A DNA stretch of 64,000 nucleotides from Claveliimonas bilis (GCF_030296775.1 NZ_AP027742.1:124001-188000), one strand, 5' to 3'; counted from the first letter of the stretch, positions 1 through 10,051 are shown. Translations and numbers: made by a program. Notes: generated by a model from the letters alone, not told the origin.

Positions 1-484
1 TTCTCTGGTTTATAATACGGTTATAATTAGATAAATTACTAAGATATACTTTGTCAAGCTGTGAAAGCTCCAGATCGATAAATCTTCTTCTCTCTGAAGG
101 ACCGTTTTTTATAATATTTAAATCTTCCGGTGAGAAAAAAACAATATTTACAATACCAAACAATTCGCTGGCTTTTTTGATAGGCATTTTATTTATGGCA
201 ATTCCCTTGGGACTGTTCTTTTTCAGATGAATATCAATTTGATAAATAATTCCTCTTTTTTCGATAAATGCTTCAATATGCGCTTCATCCTGTCCGAAAA
301 GAATCATGTCTCTGTCTTTTGTACCTCTGTGGGACTTTGTTGTCCCGCACAGGTAGACAGATTCCAGTATATTTGTTTTTCCCTGGGCATTATTTCCATA
401 AAAAATATTAGTAGAATCATCAAAATCCAGATTCAGAATATCATAATTTCTGAAATTCTTGAGTTTCAAAGATTTAATCTTCAA
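1..484 (-). CDS. recF: DNA replication/repair protein RecF, partial (C-terminus beyond window)
   Basis: RecF is an SMC-like ATPase that loads RecA at gapped DNA. About 161 N-terminal residues are present and the rest lies off the left edge. The reading starts MKIKSLKLKNFRNYDILNLDF and contains the Walker A segment GNNAQGKTN, typical of RecF near residue 30. The start is a TTG at 484-482, inside the end of yaaA (11-base overlap), which implies translational coupling. I translated the frame from the complement; the identity is firm from the N-terminal signature and its place after dnaA-dnaN-yaaA. The TTG start is less certain. Confidence 0.92.
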   Translation of the reverse strand, partial: MKIKSLKLKNFRNYDILNLDFDDSTNIFYGNNAQGKTNILESVYLCGTTKSHRGTKDRDMILFGQDEAHIEAFIEKRGIIYQIDIHLKKNSPKGIAINKMPIKKASELFGIVNIVFFSPEDLNIIKNGPSERRRFIDLELSQLDKVYLSNLSNYNRIINQR

Positions 485-683
485 TTTTTATCTCTTCCCC
501 GTTATAAGTAACAATATCTCCGGCATACAGCTTTCTGCCCCGTCTTGTATCGGTTTCACCATTTACCTTAACAAGGCCGTCCTGGATCACTTCTTTTGCT
601 TCTACACCGGATTCTACAAGCCCGGCCGCCTTAAGCGCCTGTCCCAGCTTGATAAATTCATCCCTTAAATGTACAGACTGCAT
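474..683 (-). CDS. yaaA: S4-domain RNA-binding protein YaaA
   Basis: A 69-residue protein made of a single S4 RNA-binding domain. Residues 8-50 carry the S4 pattern (FIKLGQALKAAGLVESG, then VKVNGETDTRRGRKLYAGD). In Firmicutes this gene sits between dnaN and recF, as here. It is thought to bind structured RNA, possibly rRNA, but its exact role is unsettled. It is followed by overlapping recF and preceded by dnaN with a gap of about 19 bases, so the three are probably one transcript with dnaA. Confidence 0.9.
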   Translation of the reverse strand: MQSVHLRDEFIKLGQALKAAGLVESGVEAKEVIQDGLVKVNGETDTRRGRKLYAGDIVTYNGEEIKIED

Positions 684-702
684 TTTTTATTCTCCTCTTC
701 CC

Positions 703-1809
703 TTAAATCGCATTAAAATTTACAGGAAGAATCAGATAAATATAATTTTCTGCTTCATCCTTAATAAAACATGGCGCCTTTGCATTCATAAGATAAAGAT
801 CCACTTCCTCATCATCGATTACTCTTAAAGCATCGATCAAAAATTTAGGATTAAATCCGATCATAAGATCCTTTCCTTCTTTATGGATCATAATATCTTC
901 ATTCATAGAGCCCAGCTGTGATTTGATCCGAAGTTCCATAACTTCGTCACCAATATTAATAATAATTGGTTTTTTATCCCCTTCTTTTACAAGAAGAGTA
1001 GCTCTGTCAATACAATTCAAAAGCTCTCTTTTATTGATCCTTACCTTTGTTTCATAATCACTGGAAAGCATCTGATCGATCTTGAAGTATTCTCCTTCGA
1101 TCAGTCTGGAAACAACAATAGTATTATCAAACTCAAATACAATATGATTATTTGTAAAGTACATACATACTTCACTTTCAGCTTCACCGGAAAGAATCTT
1201 ACTGATCTCGATTAATGTTTTTCCGGGAACAACAATCTTTCTGTCTTCGCAAGGCTCTTTTAATTCAATTTTACGAATAGAAATACGATGGCCGTCCAAA
1301 GATACCACTCTTAAAATTCCATTCTGTATTTCAAACAATTCTCCTGTCATCAGTTTATTGCTTTCATTATCAGCAATAGAAAAAATGGTCTGTCTGATCA
1401 CTTCTTTTAATGTAAACTGTGAAATTGTAACAGTCTCATTTTTTTCGATAATAGGAAGATAAGAAAAGTCATCTCCTGATTTACCGGAAATATCAAATTT
1501 AGCTTTCTCACAGGTAATTGTCATCTGAAGATTGTTATCTGTCTCAATCACAATTTCATTATCAGGAAGCTTTCTTACAATCTCTGAAAAGATTTTTGCA
1601 TCAATGGCAATCATGCCATGTTCTATAATTTCTCCTTCTATCTCTGTCTGAATACCAAGTTCCATATCGTTGGCTGTAAGTCTTATGATATCCATAGTGG
1701 CATCGATAAGGATACATTCCAGAATAGGCATTGTTGTTTTAGAAGGAACTGCTTTAGATACAATACTGACTCCTTTTACGAGATTTGATTTATTGCATAT
1801 GATTTTCAT
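703..1809 (-). CDS. dnaN: DNA polymerase III subunit beta (sliding clamp)
   Basis: The processivity clamp that encircles DNA and tethers polymerase III. At 368 residues it has the usual length. It begins MKIICNKSNLVKGVSIVSKAVPSKTTMPILECI, the classic first clamp domain, and ends YIYLILPVNFN, matching the C-terminal LPVR/N-type end. The dimer should form the toroid from three domains per subunit. It lies downstream of dnaA, separated by a 276-base gap that holds DnaA-box-like sequences, so part of the origin is inside the dnaA-dnaN transcription unit. Confidence 0.97.
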   Translation of the reverse strand: MKIICNKSNLVKGVSIVSKAVPSKTTMPILECILIDATMDIIRLTANDMELGIQTEIEGEIIEHGMIAIDAKIFSEIVRKLPDNEIVIETDNNLQMTITCEKAKFDISGKSGDDFSYLPIIEKNETVTISQFTLKEVIRQTIFSIADNESNKLMTGELFEIQNGILRVVSLDGHRISIRKIELKEPCEDRKIVVPGKTLIEISKILSGEAESEVCMYFTNNHIVFEFDNTIVVSRLIEGEYFKIDQMLSSDYETKVRINKRELLNCIDRATLLVKEGDKKPIIINIGDEVMELRIKSQLGSMNEDIMIHKEGKDLMIGFNPKFLIDALRVIDDEEVDLYLMNAKAPCFIKDEAENYIYLILPVNFNAI

Positions 1810-2085
1810 AGCTGTGTATAACTCCTTTCACACGCGAAGTAAATAAAAATATATATTATAATTTCGTCTTATTCTTAGTAGGGCTTTTGATAAGGTGGAA
1901 AACCCCTCTAAGGCTTTGTATTCAGGGATTTGTCACTTTAAAAAGTATGTGGAAACCATTTTATTTCCATGTGGAACTGATTTGGAAAACTCTGTTCATG
2001 TTACAGACAAAAAAGAAATCAAAATGTTAATCCCCAGCTTGTCCACATAGTTATAAACAAGCTTTCCACGAAAGATTCCAAGCCT
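1810..2085. other. oriC part 2: dnaA-dnaN intergenic region with DnaA-box-like sites
   Basis: A 276-base gene-free gap. It holds a near-consensus DnaA box TTGTCCACA at 2039-2047 (one mismatch to TTATCCACA) and weaker relatives in the opposite orientation, TGTGGAAAC at 1948-1956 and ATGTGGAAC around 1969. In Bacillus-type bipartite origins, box clusters flank dnaA on both sides. The box hits are read directly; the origin function is inferred. The region must also be the dnaA-dnaN leader. Confidence 0.6.
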
Positions 2086-3462
2086 TTATAAAGGATTGAT
2101 CTTCTTTTTAATGATATCTATTGTATTGTTAAGTGTTTCATTTTCTTCTATTTCAGATTTTATTTTATTTACGCCATGATTGATGGTGGAATGATCTTTT
2201 CCTCCAAGAATAATACCGATAACTTTCAATGATGTATCTGTCATGCTTCTGCAAAGATACATGAAAATCTGCCTTGGAACAGCAATTTCAGCATTTCTTT
2301 TATTGCTTTTTAAATCATCTATTGATATGCCGAAATGTTCAGATACGGTATCAAGAATAAGTTCCGGCGTTACTTCCCGCTGATTTTTGGAAGAAATGAT
2401 ATCCTTGAGAGCTTCTGCTGCAAGAGTGATATCAATTTCCCGCTGATTATTTTCCAGTTTGTAAAGCGCAATCAGTTTATTAAGAGATCCTTCCAGTTCA
2501 CGTATATTTGTTTTTACATTTGATGCAATATACTCCAGAACATCGGCCGGAATGTTATACTTCTGTAAGGAATCCATTTCAATCTTTTTCTGAAGGATTG
2601 CCATTCTTGTCTCATAATCAGGAGTAGATATATCGGCAATCAGCCCCCATTCAAACCGGGTACGAAGTCTTGCCTCCAGCGTTTCAATATCCTTGGGAGG
2701 ACGGTCACTGGAAATAATGATCTGTTTCCCGGCTGTATGTAAATGGTTGAAAGTGTGGAAAAATTCTTCCTGGGTACTTTCTTTTCCAATAATAAACTGA
2801 ATATCATCAATAAGCAGAACGTCATTATTTCTATACTTATCACGAAAATCCGCCATAGAAGTTTCCTTTGGATTTTTCAGTGCGTGGATCAGTTCATTGG
2901 TGAAAGTTTCGCTCGTCACATACAGAACTTTTTTCTTTGGATTTTTTTCCAAAATAAAATGAGCAACGGAATGCATCAGATGAGTCTTCCCAAGTCCTAC
3001 ACCTCCGTAAAGGAAAAGGGGATTGTAAACTTCACCGGGAGATTCCGCTACCGCAAGAGAAGCAGCATGTGCAAAGCTGTTGTTTCCACCTACAACGAAA
3101 GTATCAAAAGTATATTTCGGATTCAGACCTGCCTTTTGTGCAGCTGATTTTGTTTTCTTTTTTTCAGAAGTTTTGGAGGCCATCTCCATAATTTCCTCTA
3201 ATTGTTCATCGTCCTCAGAAATGAATACCACCTCGTATTCTTTTTCCGTAATTTCTGCAATAGAAACGGTAAGAGGAAGTCTGTACTTTTTATCAATATA
3301 TTCGACGCTGGCATTCATATTGACAAGAATAAATACCGTGTTGTCTACTACTTTATAAACCCTCAGAGGTTTTATCCAGGTATTAAAGGAAACATTGGAT
3401 AATTCATGTTCAATCCTTAAATGTTCAATGATTTCCTGCCATTTTTCTTCTACGATGTTCAT
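2086..3462 (-). CDS. dnaA: Chromosomal replication initiator DnaA
   Basis: DnaA binds DnaA boxes, oligomerises with ATP and melts the origin. At 458 residues it has the family length. N-terminal domain I is at about 1-85. The linker is Lys/Ser rich (about 95-110). The AAA+ core carries Walker A GGVGLGKT at 153-160 and Walker B LLIDDIQF at 216-223. C-terminal domain IV contains the DnaA signature GGKDHSTINHGVNKI at about 420-434, which reads the box. It faces away from rpmH, with origin sequence on both sides, so autoregulation by DnaA binding at the upstream boxes is likely. Confidence 0.98.
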   Translation of the reverse strand: MNIVEEKWQEIIEHLRIEHELSNVSFNTWIKPLRVYKVVDNTVFILVNMNASVEYIDKKYRLPLTVSIAEITEKEYEVVFISEDDEQLEEIMEMASKTSEKKKTKSAAQKAGLNPKYTFDTFVVGGNNSFAHAASLAVAESPGEVYNPLFLYGGVGLGKTHLMHSVAHFILEKNPKKKVLYVTSETFTNELIHALKNPKETSMADFRDKYRNNDVLLIDDIQFIIGKESTQEEFFHTFNHLHTAGKQIIISSDRPPKDIETLEARLRTRFEWGLIADISTPDYETRMAILQKKIEMDSLQKYNIPADVLEYIASNVKTNIRELEGSLNKLIALYKLENNQREIDITLAAEALKDIISSKNQREVTPELILDTVSEHFGISIDDLKSNKRNAEIAVPRQIFMYLCRSMTDTSLKVIGIILGGKDHSTINHGVNKIKSEIEENETLNNTIDIIKKKINPL

Positions 3463-3730
3463 TACAATTAACTCCTAATCTATCTGCATTTCAGGCATTT
3501 TATAACAAAAACCACTCCCTTATATTCTACATCAAAACGGATATTTAAGCAATGAAAAAAGCTTGTGGATAACTTTTTGAAAATCAAATCTGTGTAAAAT
3601 AAAGGATTTGGAAGATAAAAAAAATCAAAATTAACATATTATCCACAAAAAAATTAAAAGATATCCACAAACTGTTGATAACTTTACTTCCTATTTATAT
3701 ATACAAATTTTTCAAAATCGTCGGTTTTGC
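3463..3730. other. oriC part 1: dnaA upstream region with DnaA boxes and AT-rich DNA
   Basis: Two perfect DnaA boxes are visible: TGTGGATAA at 3564-3572 (minus orientation) and TTATCCACA at 3639-3647. Variants are ATATCCACA at 3661-3669 and TGTTGATAA at 3673-3681. Very AT-rich stretches (about 3600-3640 and 3688-3718) between and beside the boxes are candidate unwinding elements. Divergent dnaA and rpmH transcription and outward gene orientation on both sides support the origin. The exact melting site cannot be set by eye. Confidence 0.85.
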
Positions 3731-3759
3731 TTGACTTGCGGGGCTTTTTTGCATATAAT
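3731..3759 (+). promoter_or_regulatory. sigmaA promoter of rpmH-rnpA
   Basis: TTGACT at 3731-3736, a 17-base spacer and TATAAT at 3754-3759. This is a strong vegetative promoter directed at rpmH, whose ribosome binding site GGGAGGTGG lies just before ATG 3826. Confidence 0.85.
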
Positions 3760-3825
3760 CAAAACGATGTCTTTTAGAAATAAGCGGGAGTATTCCTGTG
3801 TAAAATATAAGGGAGGTGGATATCA

Positions 3826-3960
3826 ATGAAAATGACATTCCAGCCAAAAAAGAGACAAAGAGCTAAGGTTCATGGTTTTAGATCAAGAATGAGCACAGCA
3901 GGCGGAAGAAAAGTTCTTGCTGCAAGAAGAGCAAAAGGAAGAAAGAGATTATCAGCGTAG
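3826..3960 (+). CDS. rpmH: 50S ribosomal protein L34
   Basis: A 44-residue basic protein of the large ribosomal subunit. The translation begins [18 protein letters not shown] and ends [11 protein letters not shown], the invariant L34 pattern. The start ATG follows GGGAGGTGG at a good distance. It is the first gene of the plus-strand series and is followed by rnpA after a short GGCC-based hairpin near 3960-3978 that may attenuate transcription, giving more L34 than RnpA. Confidence 0.97.
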   Translation: MKMTFQPKKRQRAKVHGFRSRMSTAGGRKVLAARRAKGRKRLSA

Positions 3961-4044
3961 GCCGCATATTTGTGGCCTTTTCTTCTCTTCTTAATTTTAT
4001 AAGGAAAGTTTTTGAACTTCCCAGCTAAAAAAAGGGATCATAAT

Positions 4045-4383
4045 ATGAATTTTTCCGAATCATTAAAGAAGAATAAAGATTTTCAGTACGTTTATAAAAA
4101 TGGAAGATCAAATGCCAACAGATATCTGGTTATGTATGTTATTGATAATTGTACGGAAAAAAACAGAATTGGAATTTCAGTGAGTAAGAAAGTTGGCAAC
4201 AGTATAGTAAGACATCGTTTAACAAGATTGATACGTGAAAGTTACCGTTTGAATGAAGATATGTTTCTAAGAGGAAAGGACATTGTAGTTATAGCAAGAG
4301 CAGGATCGAAAGGGAAAAGCTTTAAGGAAATCGAGAGTGCTCTCCTGCATCTTTCCCGTCTTCATAAAATGGTACCCTCCTAG
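4045..4383 (+). CDS. rnpA: Ribonuclease P protein component
   Basis: Protein subunit of RNase P, which works with the catalytic RNA to trim tRNA 5' ends. The 112-residue version starting at ATG 4045 (MNFSESLKKNKDFQYVYKNGRS) matches the family N-terminus. An upstream in-frame TTG at 4012 would add 11 residues that the family lacks, so I chose the ATG, which has AAAGGGA upstream. The central signature RIGISVSKKVGNSIVRHRLTRLIRESYR (RNR-type helix) is intact. It lies in the conserved rpmH-rnpA-yidD-yidC-jag order. Confidence 0.95.
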   Translation: MNFSESLKKNKDFQYVYKNGRSNANRYLVMYVIDNCTEKNRIGISVSKKVGNSIVRHRLTRLIRESYRLNEDMFLRGKDIVVIARAGSKGKSFKEIESALLHLSRLHKMVPS

Positions 4384-4428
4384 AAAATAAGAGAGGGTAA
4401 TATAGATTCAGTAAATGGAGTGAAAGAC

Positions 4429-4641
4429 ATGAAAAAGTTTTTGATAGGTCTTGTGAGATTTTATCAAAAATATCTTTCAGGAATGAAAGGATATTCTACC
4501 TGTATTTATTTTCCCACCTGTTCGCAGTATGCAATAGAAGCTTTGGAAAAATACGGAGCCCTCAAAGGAGGTCTTCTGGCAGTATGGAGGATCCTTCGCT
4601 GTAATCCATTTGCAAAAGGAGGATACGACCCGGTTCCATAG
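4429..4641 (+). CDS. yidD: Membrane protein insertion efficiency factor YidD
   Basis: A small (70 residues) amphipathic membrane-associated protein that assists YidC-dependent insertion. The family signature is clear: FYQKYLSG, then [24 protein letters not shown] with its cysteines, then [17 protein letters not shown] at the C-terminus. An in-frame GTG at 4420 is possible, but the ATG at 4429 has better spacing from GGAG at 4416. It sits between rnpA and yidC as in nearly all Firmicutes. Confidence 0.93.
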   Translation: MKKFLIGLVRFYQKYLSGMKGYSTCIYFPTCSQYAIEALEKYGALKGGLLAVWRILRCNPFAKGGYDPVP

Positions 4642-4696
4642 AATGATGGAAAGAGAGGTTGTAAAACGAATGACCATAAACGGAGGATAAGTAAAT

Positions 4697-5770
4697 ATGG
4701 AAGGTGTTGTGTTGACAGCAGCAAATTGGCCTATTGTCGGACAGATTGCATGGCTTTTGGGAAAGGTCATGAATGTTATCTATACGGTCTTAGATAATAT
4801 TCTTCCTTCAGATGTAGGTCTGGTGGGATTATCAATTATTTTATATACTATTATTGTTTATATGATCATGATGCCGCTCACGATCAAACAGCAGAGAACG
4901 TCAAAAATGACAAGCGTTATGAATCCTGAGCTGACAGCAATAAGAAAGAAATATCAGAATAAAAGAGATCAGGCGTCACAGCTGAAAATGAATGAAGAAA
5001 TGCAGCAGGTGTATGATAAATATGGAACATCCATGACAGGCGGATGTCTGACTATGGCGATCCAGATGGTTCTTCTGTTTGCATTGTATCCTGTTGTTTA
5101 TGATATGGAAAGTTATGTTCCGGCAATCAAAAATGCAGCTGGTGATGTGCAGAAATTCCTTACTATTCCGGATCTGTCTCTTTCACCGATGCAGATGTTT
5201 TCTGAAAGAGCAGAAATAAGCAGTCAGTTTGGAGTTTCATCAGTAATTCTCATTGTAACGGCAATTGCACTTCCTGCCCTTTCTGTTCTGACACAGTATT
5301 TAAGTATGAGACTTTCACAGGCTATTTCAGGACAGGCAATGGATAAAGATAATCCAATGGCAGGAACAATGAAAACAATGAATATCACGATGCCGCTTAT
5401 GTCATTGTTCTTTGTTATATCCCTGCCGGCAGGTCTTGGTATTTACTGGATCATCAGTGCAGTAGTACGTTGTATCCAGCAGGTGATCATTAACAGTCAT
5501 CTGAAGAAAATGTCAGTGGAAGAACTGATTGAAAAAAATAAAGAAAAAGCTGAAAAGAAACGTGAAAAACGTGGAGAAAAGGCAGAAAAAATAAATGCCA
5601 TGGCTCAGACAAATGCAAGAAGCATCCAGACAAAAGCAAAGACTTCAGTTATCAGTGATAAAGAAAAAGAAGAAAAACTGAAAAAAGCGGAAGAAAACAA
5701 GAAAAACGCAAAGGCAGGAAGTCTTGCTTCCAAAGCAAATCTTGTAAAGAATTATAACGAAAATAAATAA
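4697..5770 (+). CDS. yidC: Membrane protein insertase YidC
   Basis: Inserts and folds inner-membrane proteins, with or without Sec. The 357-residue protein has hydrophobic segments near residues 10-30, 40-60 (VGLVGLSIILYTIIVYMIMMPLTIKQQRTS, the conserved amphipathic and first core helix), about 125, about 180 and about 235. It ends in a long, very basic, Lys/Glu-rich tail from about residue 275 that could contact ribosomes. It lacks a lipoprotein cysteine at the N-terminus, unlike Bacillus SpoIIIJ. ATG 4697 follows GGAGGATAA. It is next to jag, its usual partner. Confidence 0.95.
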   Translation: MEGVVLTAANWPIVGQIAWLLGKVMNVIYTVLDNILPSDVGLVGLSIILYTIIVYMIMMPLTIKQQRTSKMTSVMNPELTAIRKKYQNKRDQASQLKMNEEMQQVYDKYGTSMTGGCLTMAIQMVLLFALYPVVYDMESYVPAIKNAAGDVQKFLTIPDLSLSPMQMFSERAEISSQFGVSSVILIVTAIALPALSVLTQYLSMRLSQAISGQAMDKDNPMAGTMKTMNITMPLMSLFFVISLPAGLGIYWIISAVVRCIQQVIINSHLKKMSVEELIEKNKEKAEKKREKRGEKAEKINAMAQTNARSIQTKAKTSVISDKEKEEKLKKAEENKKNAKAGSLASKANLVKNYNENK

Positions 5771-5829
5771 GAAATTCAGAAATGATCTTTTACAGGTTAT
5801 TTTTGAGAAAATGTAGGGAGGGACATACT

Positions 5830-6642
5830 ATGGATGAAATCACAGTATCTGCAAAAACACTTGATGATGCAATTACGGAAGCCTTGATCCAGCTTGGAGT
5901 AACAAGTGATCAGTTAGAGTACGATATTATCGAAAAAGGCAGTGCAGGATTTTTAGGGATTGGAATGAAGCAGGCTGTAATCAAAGCCAGAAGAAAACCT
6001 GAGAAAGAAAAAGAAGAAGAATTGTTGGAAGAAAGCATGGAAGAACTGGTAAAAGAAGCTGTTCCGTCCAATATTGATCTCGAAGTAGAAGAAGAGAAAG
6101 AACCTGTAAAAACAATCAAAAAGGAAACAAAGAAAGAAATAAAAAAAGATACTAAGAAAGCAGAAACTGAACTTGCCAAGGTAGAAGAAGGTACGATCAA
6201 AGAATGTGAGAAATTTCTTCAGAATGTACTTAATTCAATGGGCATGGAAGTAGAGATTCAATCATCCATTGATGAAGAAGGAGCCCTTAATATTGATATG
6301 AAGGGCGATAATATGGGAATCCTCATTGGAAAAAGAGGACAGACTCTGGATGCCCTCCAATATTTGACAAACAGAGTAGCAAATAAGATGCAGGCAGGAT
6401 ATGTGAGAGTAAAGCTTGATACAGAAGATTACAGAAGAAGAAGAAAAGAAACTCTTGAAAATCTTGCAAGAAATATTGCACACAAAGTAAAACGAACAAG
6501 AAAAGCAGTTTCACTTGAACCGATGAATCCATATGAAAGAAGGATCATCCACTCTGCTTTGCAGGCGGATAAGCATGTAACAACACACAGTGAAGGAGAA
6601 GAGCCGTATCGCCGCGTAGTTGTAACACCAGTGAGAAAGTAA
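5830..6642 (+). CDS. jag: RNA-binding protein Jag/KhpB (Jag_N + KH + R3H)
   Basis: A 270-residue protein with Jag_N (about 1-52, ending GSAGFLGIGMKQAVIKARR), a highly charged Lys/Glu linker (about 55-120), a KH domain with the loop GILIGKRGQTLDALQYLTNRV, and an R3H domain near the end (ERRIIHSALQADKHVTTHSEGEEPYRRVVV). The family binds RNA and controls cell-wall elongation genes and sporulation. The ATG at 5830 follows GTAGGGAGGG; a longer in-frame opening from 5782 adds 16 unconserved residues. The gene is closed by a strong terminator. Confidence 0.94.
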   Translation: MDEITVSAKTLDDAITEALIQLGVTSDQLEYDIIEKGSAGFLGIGMKQAVIKARRKPEKEKEEELLEESMEELVKEAVPSNIDLEVEEEKEPVKTIKKETKKEIKKDTKKAETELAKVEEGTIKECEKFLQNVLNSMGMEVEIQSSIDEEGALNIDMKGDNMGILIGKRGQTLDALQYLTNRVANKMQAGYVRVKLDTEDYRRRRKETLENLARNIAHKVKRTRKAVSLEPMNPYERRIIHSALQADKHVTTHSEGEEPYRRVVVTPVRK

Positions 6643-6646
6643 AGGG

Positions 6647-6675
6647 GCAGGGGTTGTAAAACCCCTGCTTTTTTA
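6647..6675 (+). terminator. Rho-independent terminator after jag
   Basis: GCAGGGGTT and AACCCCTGC form a 9-bp stem with a 4-base loop, followed by a T run. It ends the rpmH-to-jag unit. Confidence 0.9.
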
Positions 6676-6744
6676 TTCAATAGGAAACTTCGTTCTTCAA
6701 ATAGGAAGATTTATTTGTTTCAATAATATAGGAGAAGATTGAGT

Positions 6745-8139
6745 ATGGAAAATAATCATACGATTGCAGCGATATCTACGGCTATGGCAGAGTCTGGAAT
6801 CGGGATCGTAAGAATGAGCGGAGAAGAGGCTTTTGCGATTGCCGATAAAATATATAAAAATAAAAAAGGAAAAAGGCTGTCTGATCAGAAAACTCATACG
6901 ATTCATTACGGGTTTATTGAAGAAGAGGGAAAAGTAATAGATGAAGTTCTCGTTATGCTGATGAGAGGTCCCCATACTTTTACCGGAGAAGATACAGTAG
7001 AGATAGATTGTCACGGCGGCGTTTATGTTGTAAAAAAGATTCTGGAAGCCTGTATAAGAAATGGAGCCAGACCGGCACAGCCAGGAGAATTTACAAAGAG
7101 AGCATTTTTAAATGGAAAGATGGACTTGTCACAGGCAGAGGCAGTCATTGATGTCATACAGTCACAAAATGATTATGCATTAAAAAGTTCACTTAAGCAG
7201 CTTCGGGGAAGCGTAAAAGAAAAGATAAGTGACTTAAGAAATAAAATTATTTACCACACTGCATTTATAGAGTCTGCTTTAGATGATCCTGAACATATCA
7301 GTATTGATGGATATGGAAATGTTTTAAAAAAGGAAACAAAAGAAATTATTGAAGAAATAGAAACTCTTTTAAAAACTGCAGACGATGGAAGGATTATCCG
7401 GGAAGGGATCAATACAGTTATTCTTGGTAAACCGAATGCAGGAAAATCTTCTCTGTTAAATGTACTGCTTGGAGAAGAAAGGGCAATTGTAACCGAAATT
7501 GCCGGAACAACAAGAGATATTCTTCAGGAAACGATTAATCTCCAGGGAATTTCCCTGAATATTATTGATACTGCCGGAATCAGGAATACAGACGATAAAG
7601 TAGAAAAAATAGGAGTGGACAAGGCAAAAGATTATGCAAAAGAGGCGGATCTTATTATTTATGTAGTTGACTCTTCCAATGATTTAGATGAAAATGATTA
7701 TGAGATCATGAAATTTATTCAGGGGAAAAAATCAATCCTTCTTTTAAATAAGTCAGATCTGGAAAGAAAAGTAACAAAAGAAGAAATCAAAAAAATATGT
7801 AAGGAGTATAACATTGAAAATATTCCTGTAATTGAAATTTCAGCAAAAGAAGAAAAAGGGATAGATCGGCTGGAAGAAATCGTGAAAGAGATGTTTTATC
7901 ATGGTGAAATTTCATTTAATAATGAAATCTATATTACAAATATCCGTCATAAAACAGCTTTGGAACGTGCAAAAGACAGTTTGATGAAAGTGATAGAAAG
8001 TATAGAGAATGATATGCCGGAAGACTTTTATTCAATTGATCTTATGGATGCTTATGAAACTCTGGGCAGTATTACAGGAGAGATGGTAGGAGAGGATTTG
8101 GTAAATGAAATTTTCAGCAAATTCTGTATGGGAAAGTAA
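6745..8139 (+). CDS. mnmE: tRNA uridine-5-carboxymethylaminomethyl modification GTPase MnmE
   Basis: With MnmG it modifies U34 in the wobble position of certain tRNAs. At 464 residues it has full family length. The N-terminal formyl-THF-binding-like domain is at 1-118. The G domain has P-loop GKPNAGKS at 228-235, EIAGTTRD at about 251-258, DTAG near 277 and NKSD. The C-terminal helical domain ends FCMGK, the position of the catalytic C(I/L/M)GK cysteine. The TTG at 6739 is too close to AGGAGA; ATG 6745 is correctly spaced. mnmG overlaps its last 35 bases. Confidence 0.97.
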   Translation: MENNHTIAAISTAMAESGIGIVRMSGEEAFAIADKIYKNKKGKRLSDQKTHTIHYGFIEEEGKVIDEVLVMLMRGPHTFTGEDTVEIDCHGGVYVVKKILEACIRNGARPAQPGEFTKRAFLNGKMDLSQAEAVIDVIQSQNDYALKSSLKQLRGSVKEKISDLRNKIIYHTAFIESALDDPEHISIDGYGNVLKKETKEIIEEIETLLKTADDGRIIREGINTVILGKPNAGKSSLLNVLLGEERAIVTEIAGTTRDILQETINLQGISLNIIDTAGIRNTDDKVEKIGVDKAKDYAKEADLIIYVVDSSNDLDENDYEIMKFIQGKKSILLLNKSDLERKVTKEEIKKICKEYNIENIPVIEISAKEEKGIDRLEEIVKEMFYHGEISFNNEIYITNIRHKTALERAKDSLMKVIESIENDMPEDFYSIDLMDAYETLGSITGEMVGEDLVNEIFSKFCMGK

Positions 8140-10048
8140 AGATAAATATGATGTAGCTGTCATAGGGGCAGGTCATGCAGGATGTGAGGCAGCTTTGGCA
8201 TGTGCGAGACTGGGATTTAAAACTCTTGTTTTTACCGTAAGTGTAGACAGTATTGCACTGATGCCCTGTAATCCAAATATAGGAGGAACTTCCAAAGGAC
8301 ATCTTGTAAGAGAAGTGGATGCTCTTGGAGGAGAAATGGGAAAAGTAATAGACAGGACATTTATCCAGTCAAAAATGCTGAACAGATCAAAAGGACCGGC
8401 AGTACATTCCTTGAGAGCACAGGCAGATAAAGCATGTTACAGCAGGACAATGCGTCAGGTTTTGGAAAATCAGGAAAATCTGGAAATAAAACAGACAGAA
8501 GTTGTAAATATTCTCACAGAAGATATAGAGACACCAGGCGCTGAAAAAAAGAAAAAAGTTATTGGTGTGCAGATTTATTCAGGAGGAATTTACCGCTGTC
8601 AGGCAGTTATTCTATGTACAGGAACTTATCTGAAGTCAAGATGTATTTATGGAGATGTAAGTATGAATACCGGGCCAAACGGACTTCAGGCTGCCAATTA
8701 TCTTACAGACTGCTTAAAAGAGCTTGGAATCAAGATGTATAGGTTTAAGACAGGAACACCTGCCAGAATAGACAAGAATACAGTAGATTTCAGTAAAATG
8801 GAAGAACAGACAGGTGATGAAAGAATCGTTCCTTTTTCTTTTACTACAGATCCGGAAAGTATACAAAAGGAACAGGTTTCCTGCTGGCTGACTTATACCA
8901 ATGAAAAGACGCATGAAATTATCCGGCAGAATCTGGATCGTTCTCCGCTGTTTTCAGGTATGATAGAGGGAACAGGGCCAAGGTACTGTCCTTCTATTGA
9001 AGATAAAGTTGTAAAATTTGCAGATAAGAACCGGCACCAGGTATTTATTGAGCCGGAAGGACTGGAAACAAATGAAATGTATATTGGAGGAATGTCCAGT
9101 TCTCTTCCGGAAGATGTGCAGTATGCCATGTACCGTACAGTTCCCGGACTTGAAAATGTAAGAATTGTAAGAAATGCATATGCAATTGAGTATGACTGCA
9201 TTGATGCAAGACAACTGTGGCCTACACTGGAATTTAAGAAAATTGACGGACTTTTCAGCGGAGGACAGTTTAATGGAAGTTCCGGATATGAAGAGGCGGC
9301 GGCACAGGGACTGATAGCAGGAATTAATGCAGCAAGAAAACTTCAAGAGAAAGAACCTCTGGTTCTTGACCGTTCAGAAGCTTATATAGGAGTTTTAATT
9401 GATGATCTGGTGACAAAAGAAAGTCACGAACCTTACAGGATGATGACTTCAAGAGCAGAATACAGGCTTTTGTTAAGACAGGATAATGCGGATCAAAGGC
9501 TGACTGAAAAGGGATATGAAGTAGGTCTTATCACAGAAGAAAGATATCAAAGACTTCTCTATAAGGAAAAGCTGATCGAAGAAGAGATTGAGAGATTAAA
9601 AAAAGTACATGTCGGTACTGAAAAGAAAGTGCAGGAAATCTTGCAAAAATATAATAGCACTCCTCTTAATTCCGGCATTTCTCTTGCAGAATTAGTCAGG
9701 CGTCCGGAACTTTCCTATGAATGTCTTGAAGAGATTGATAAAGATCGTCCGGAATTTCCGAATGACCTGAAAGAAGAAGTGTGGGAACAAGTTAACATAA
9801 ATATTAAATATGAAGGTTATATATCCAGGCAAAAGAAGCAGGTAGAGCAATTTAAAAAACTTGAAAATAAAAAAATACCGGCAAATATTGATTATGATAG
9901 TATAAAGAGTTTAAGAATAGAAGCTCTGCAGAAATTAAAGGAGTACCGTCCGGTATCAATCGGGCAGGCCTCCAGAATATCAGGTGTTTCGCCGGCAGAT
10001 ATTTCAGTTCTTCTTGTATATATGGAACAATACAGAAACCGGGAGTAA
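8105..10048 (+). CDS. mnmG: tRNA uridine-5-carboxymethylaminomethyl modification enzyme MnmG
   Basis: FAD- and NADH-dependent partner of MnmE. It is 647 residues long, slightly longer than the usual 620-640. The Rossmann dinucleotide motif GAGHAG is at 21-26, followed by [11 protein letters not shown]. The conserved CNPNIGG segment near 58 and the C-terminal helical MnmE-binding domain ([16 protein letters not shown]) are present. No later ATG, GTG or TTG precedes the conserved core, so the start within mnmE at 8105, with GGAGAGGA upstream, is accepted. Confidence 0.96.
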   Translation: MKFSANSVWESKDKYDVAVIGAGHAGCEAALACARLGFKTLVFTVSVDSIALMPCNPNIGGTSKGHLVREVDALGGEMGKVIDRTFIQSKMLNRSKGPAVHSLRAQADKACYSRTMRQVLENQENLEIKQTEVVNILTEDIETPGAEKKKKVIGVQIYSGGIYRCQAVILCTGTYLKSRCIYGDVSMNTGPNGLQAANYLTDCLKELGIKMYRFKTGTPARIDKNTVDFSKMEEQTGDERIVPFSFTTDPESIQKEQVSCWLTYTNEKTHEIIRQNLDRSPLFSGMIEGTGPRYCPSIEDKVVKFADKNRHQVFIEPEGLETNEMYIGGMSSSLPEDVQYAMYRTVPGLENVRIVRNAYAIEYDCIDARQLWPTLEFKKIDGLFSGGQFNGSSGYEEAAAQGLIAGINAARKLQEKEPLVLDRSEAYIGVLIDDLVTKESHEPYRMMTSRAEYRLLLRQDNADQRLTEKGYEVGLITEERYQRLLYKEKLIEEEIERLKKVHVGTEKKVQEILQKYNSTPLNSGISLAELVRRPELSYECLEEIDKDRPEFPNDLKEEVWEQVNINIKYEGYISRQKKQVEQFKKLENKKIPANIDYDSIKSLRIEALQKLKEYRPVSIGQASRISGVSPADISVLLVYMEQYRNRE

Positions 10049-10051
10049 ATT

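Noticed and set aside
4506-4770. Minus-strand open frames across yidD/yidC, and similar antisense frames elsewhere
   Set aside because: They lie opposite recognised genes, lack ribosome binding sites and show no family features.
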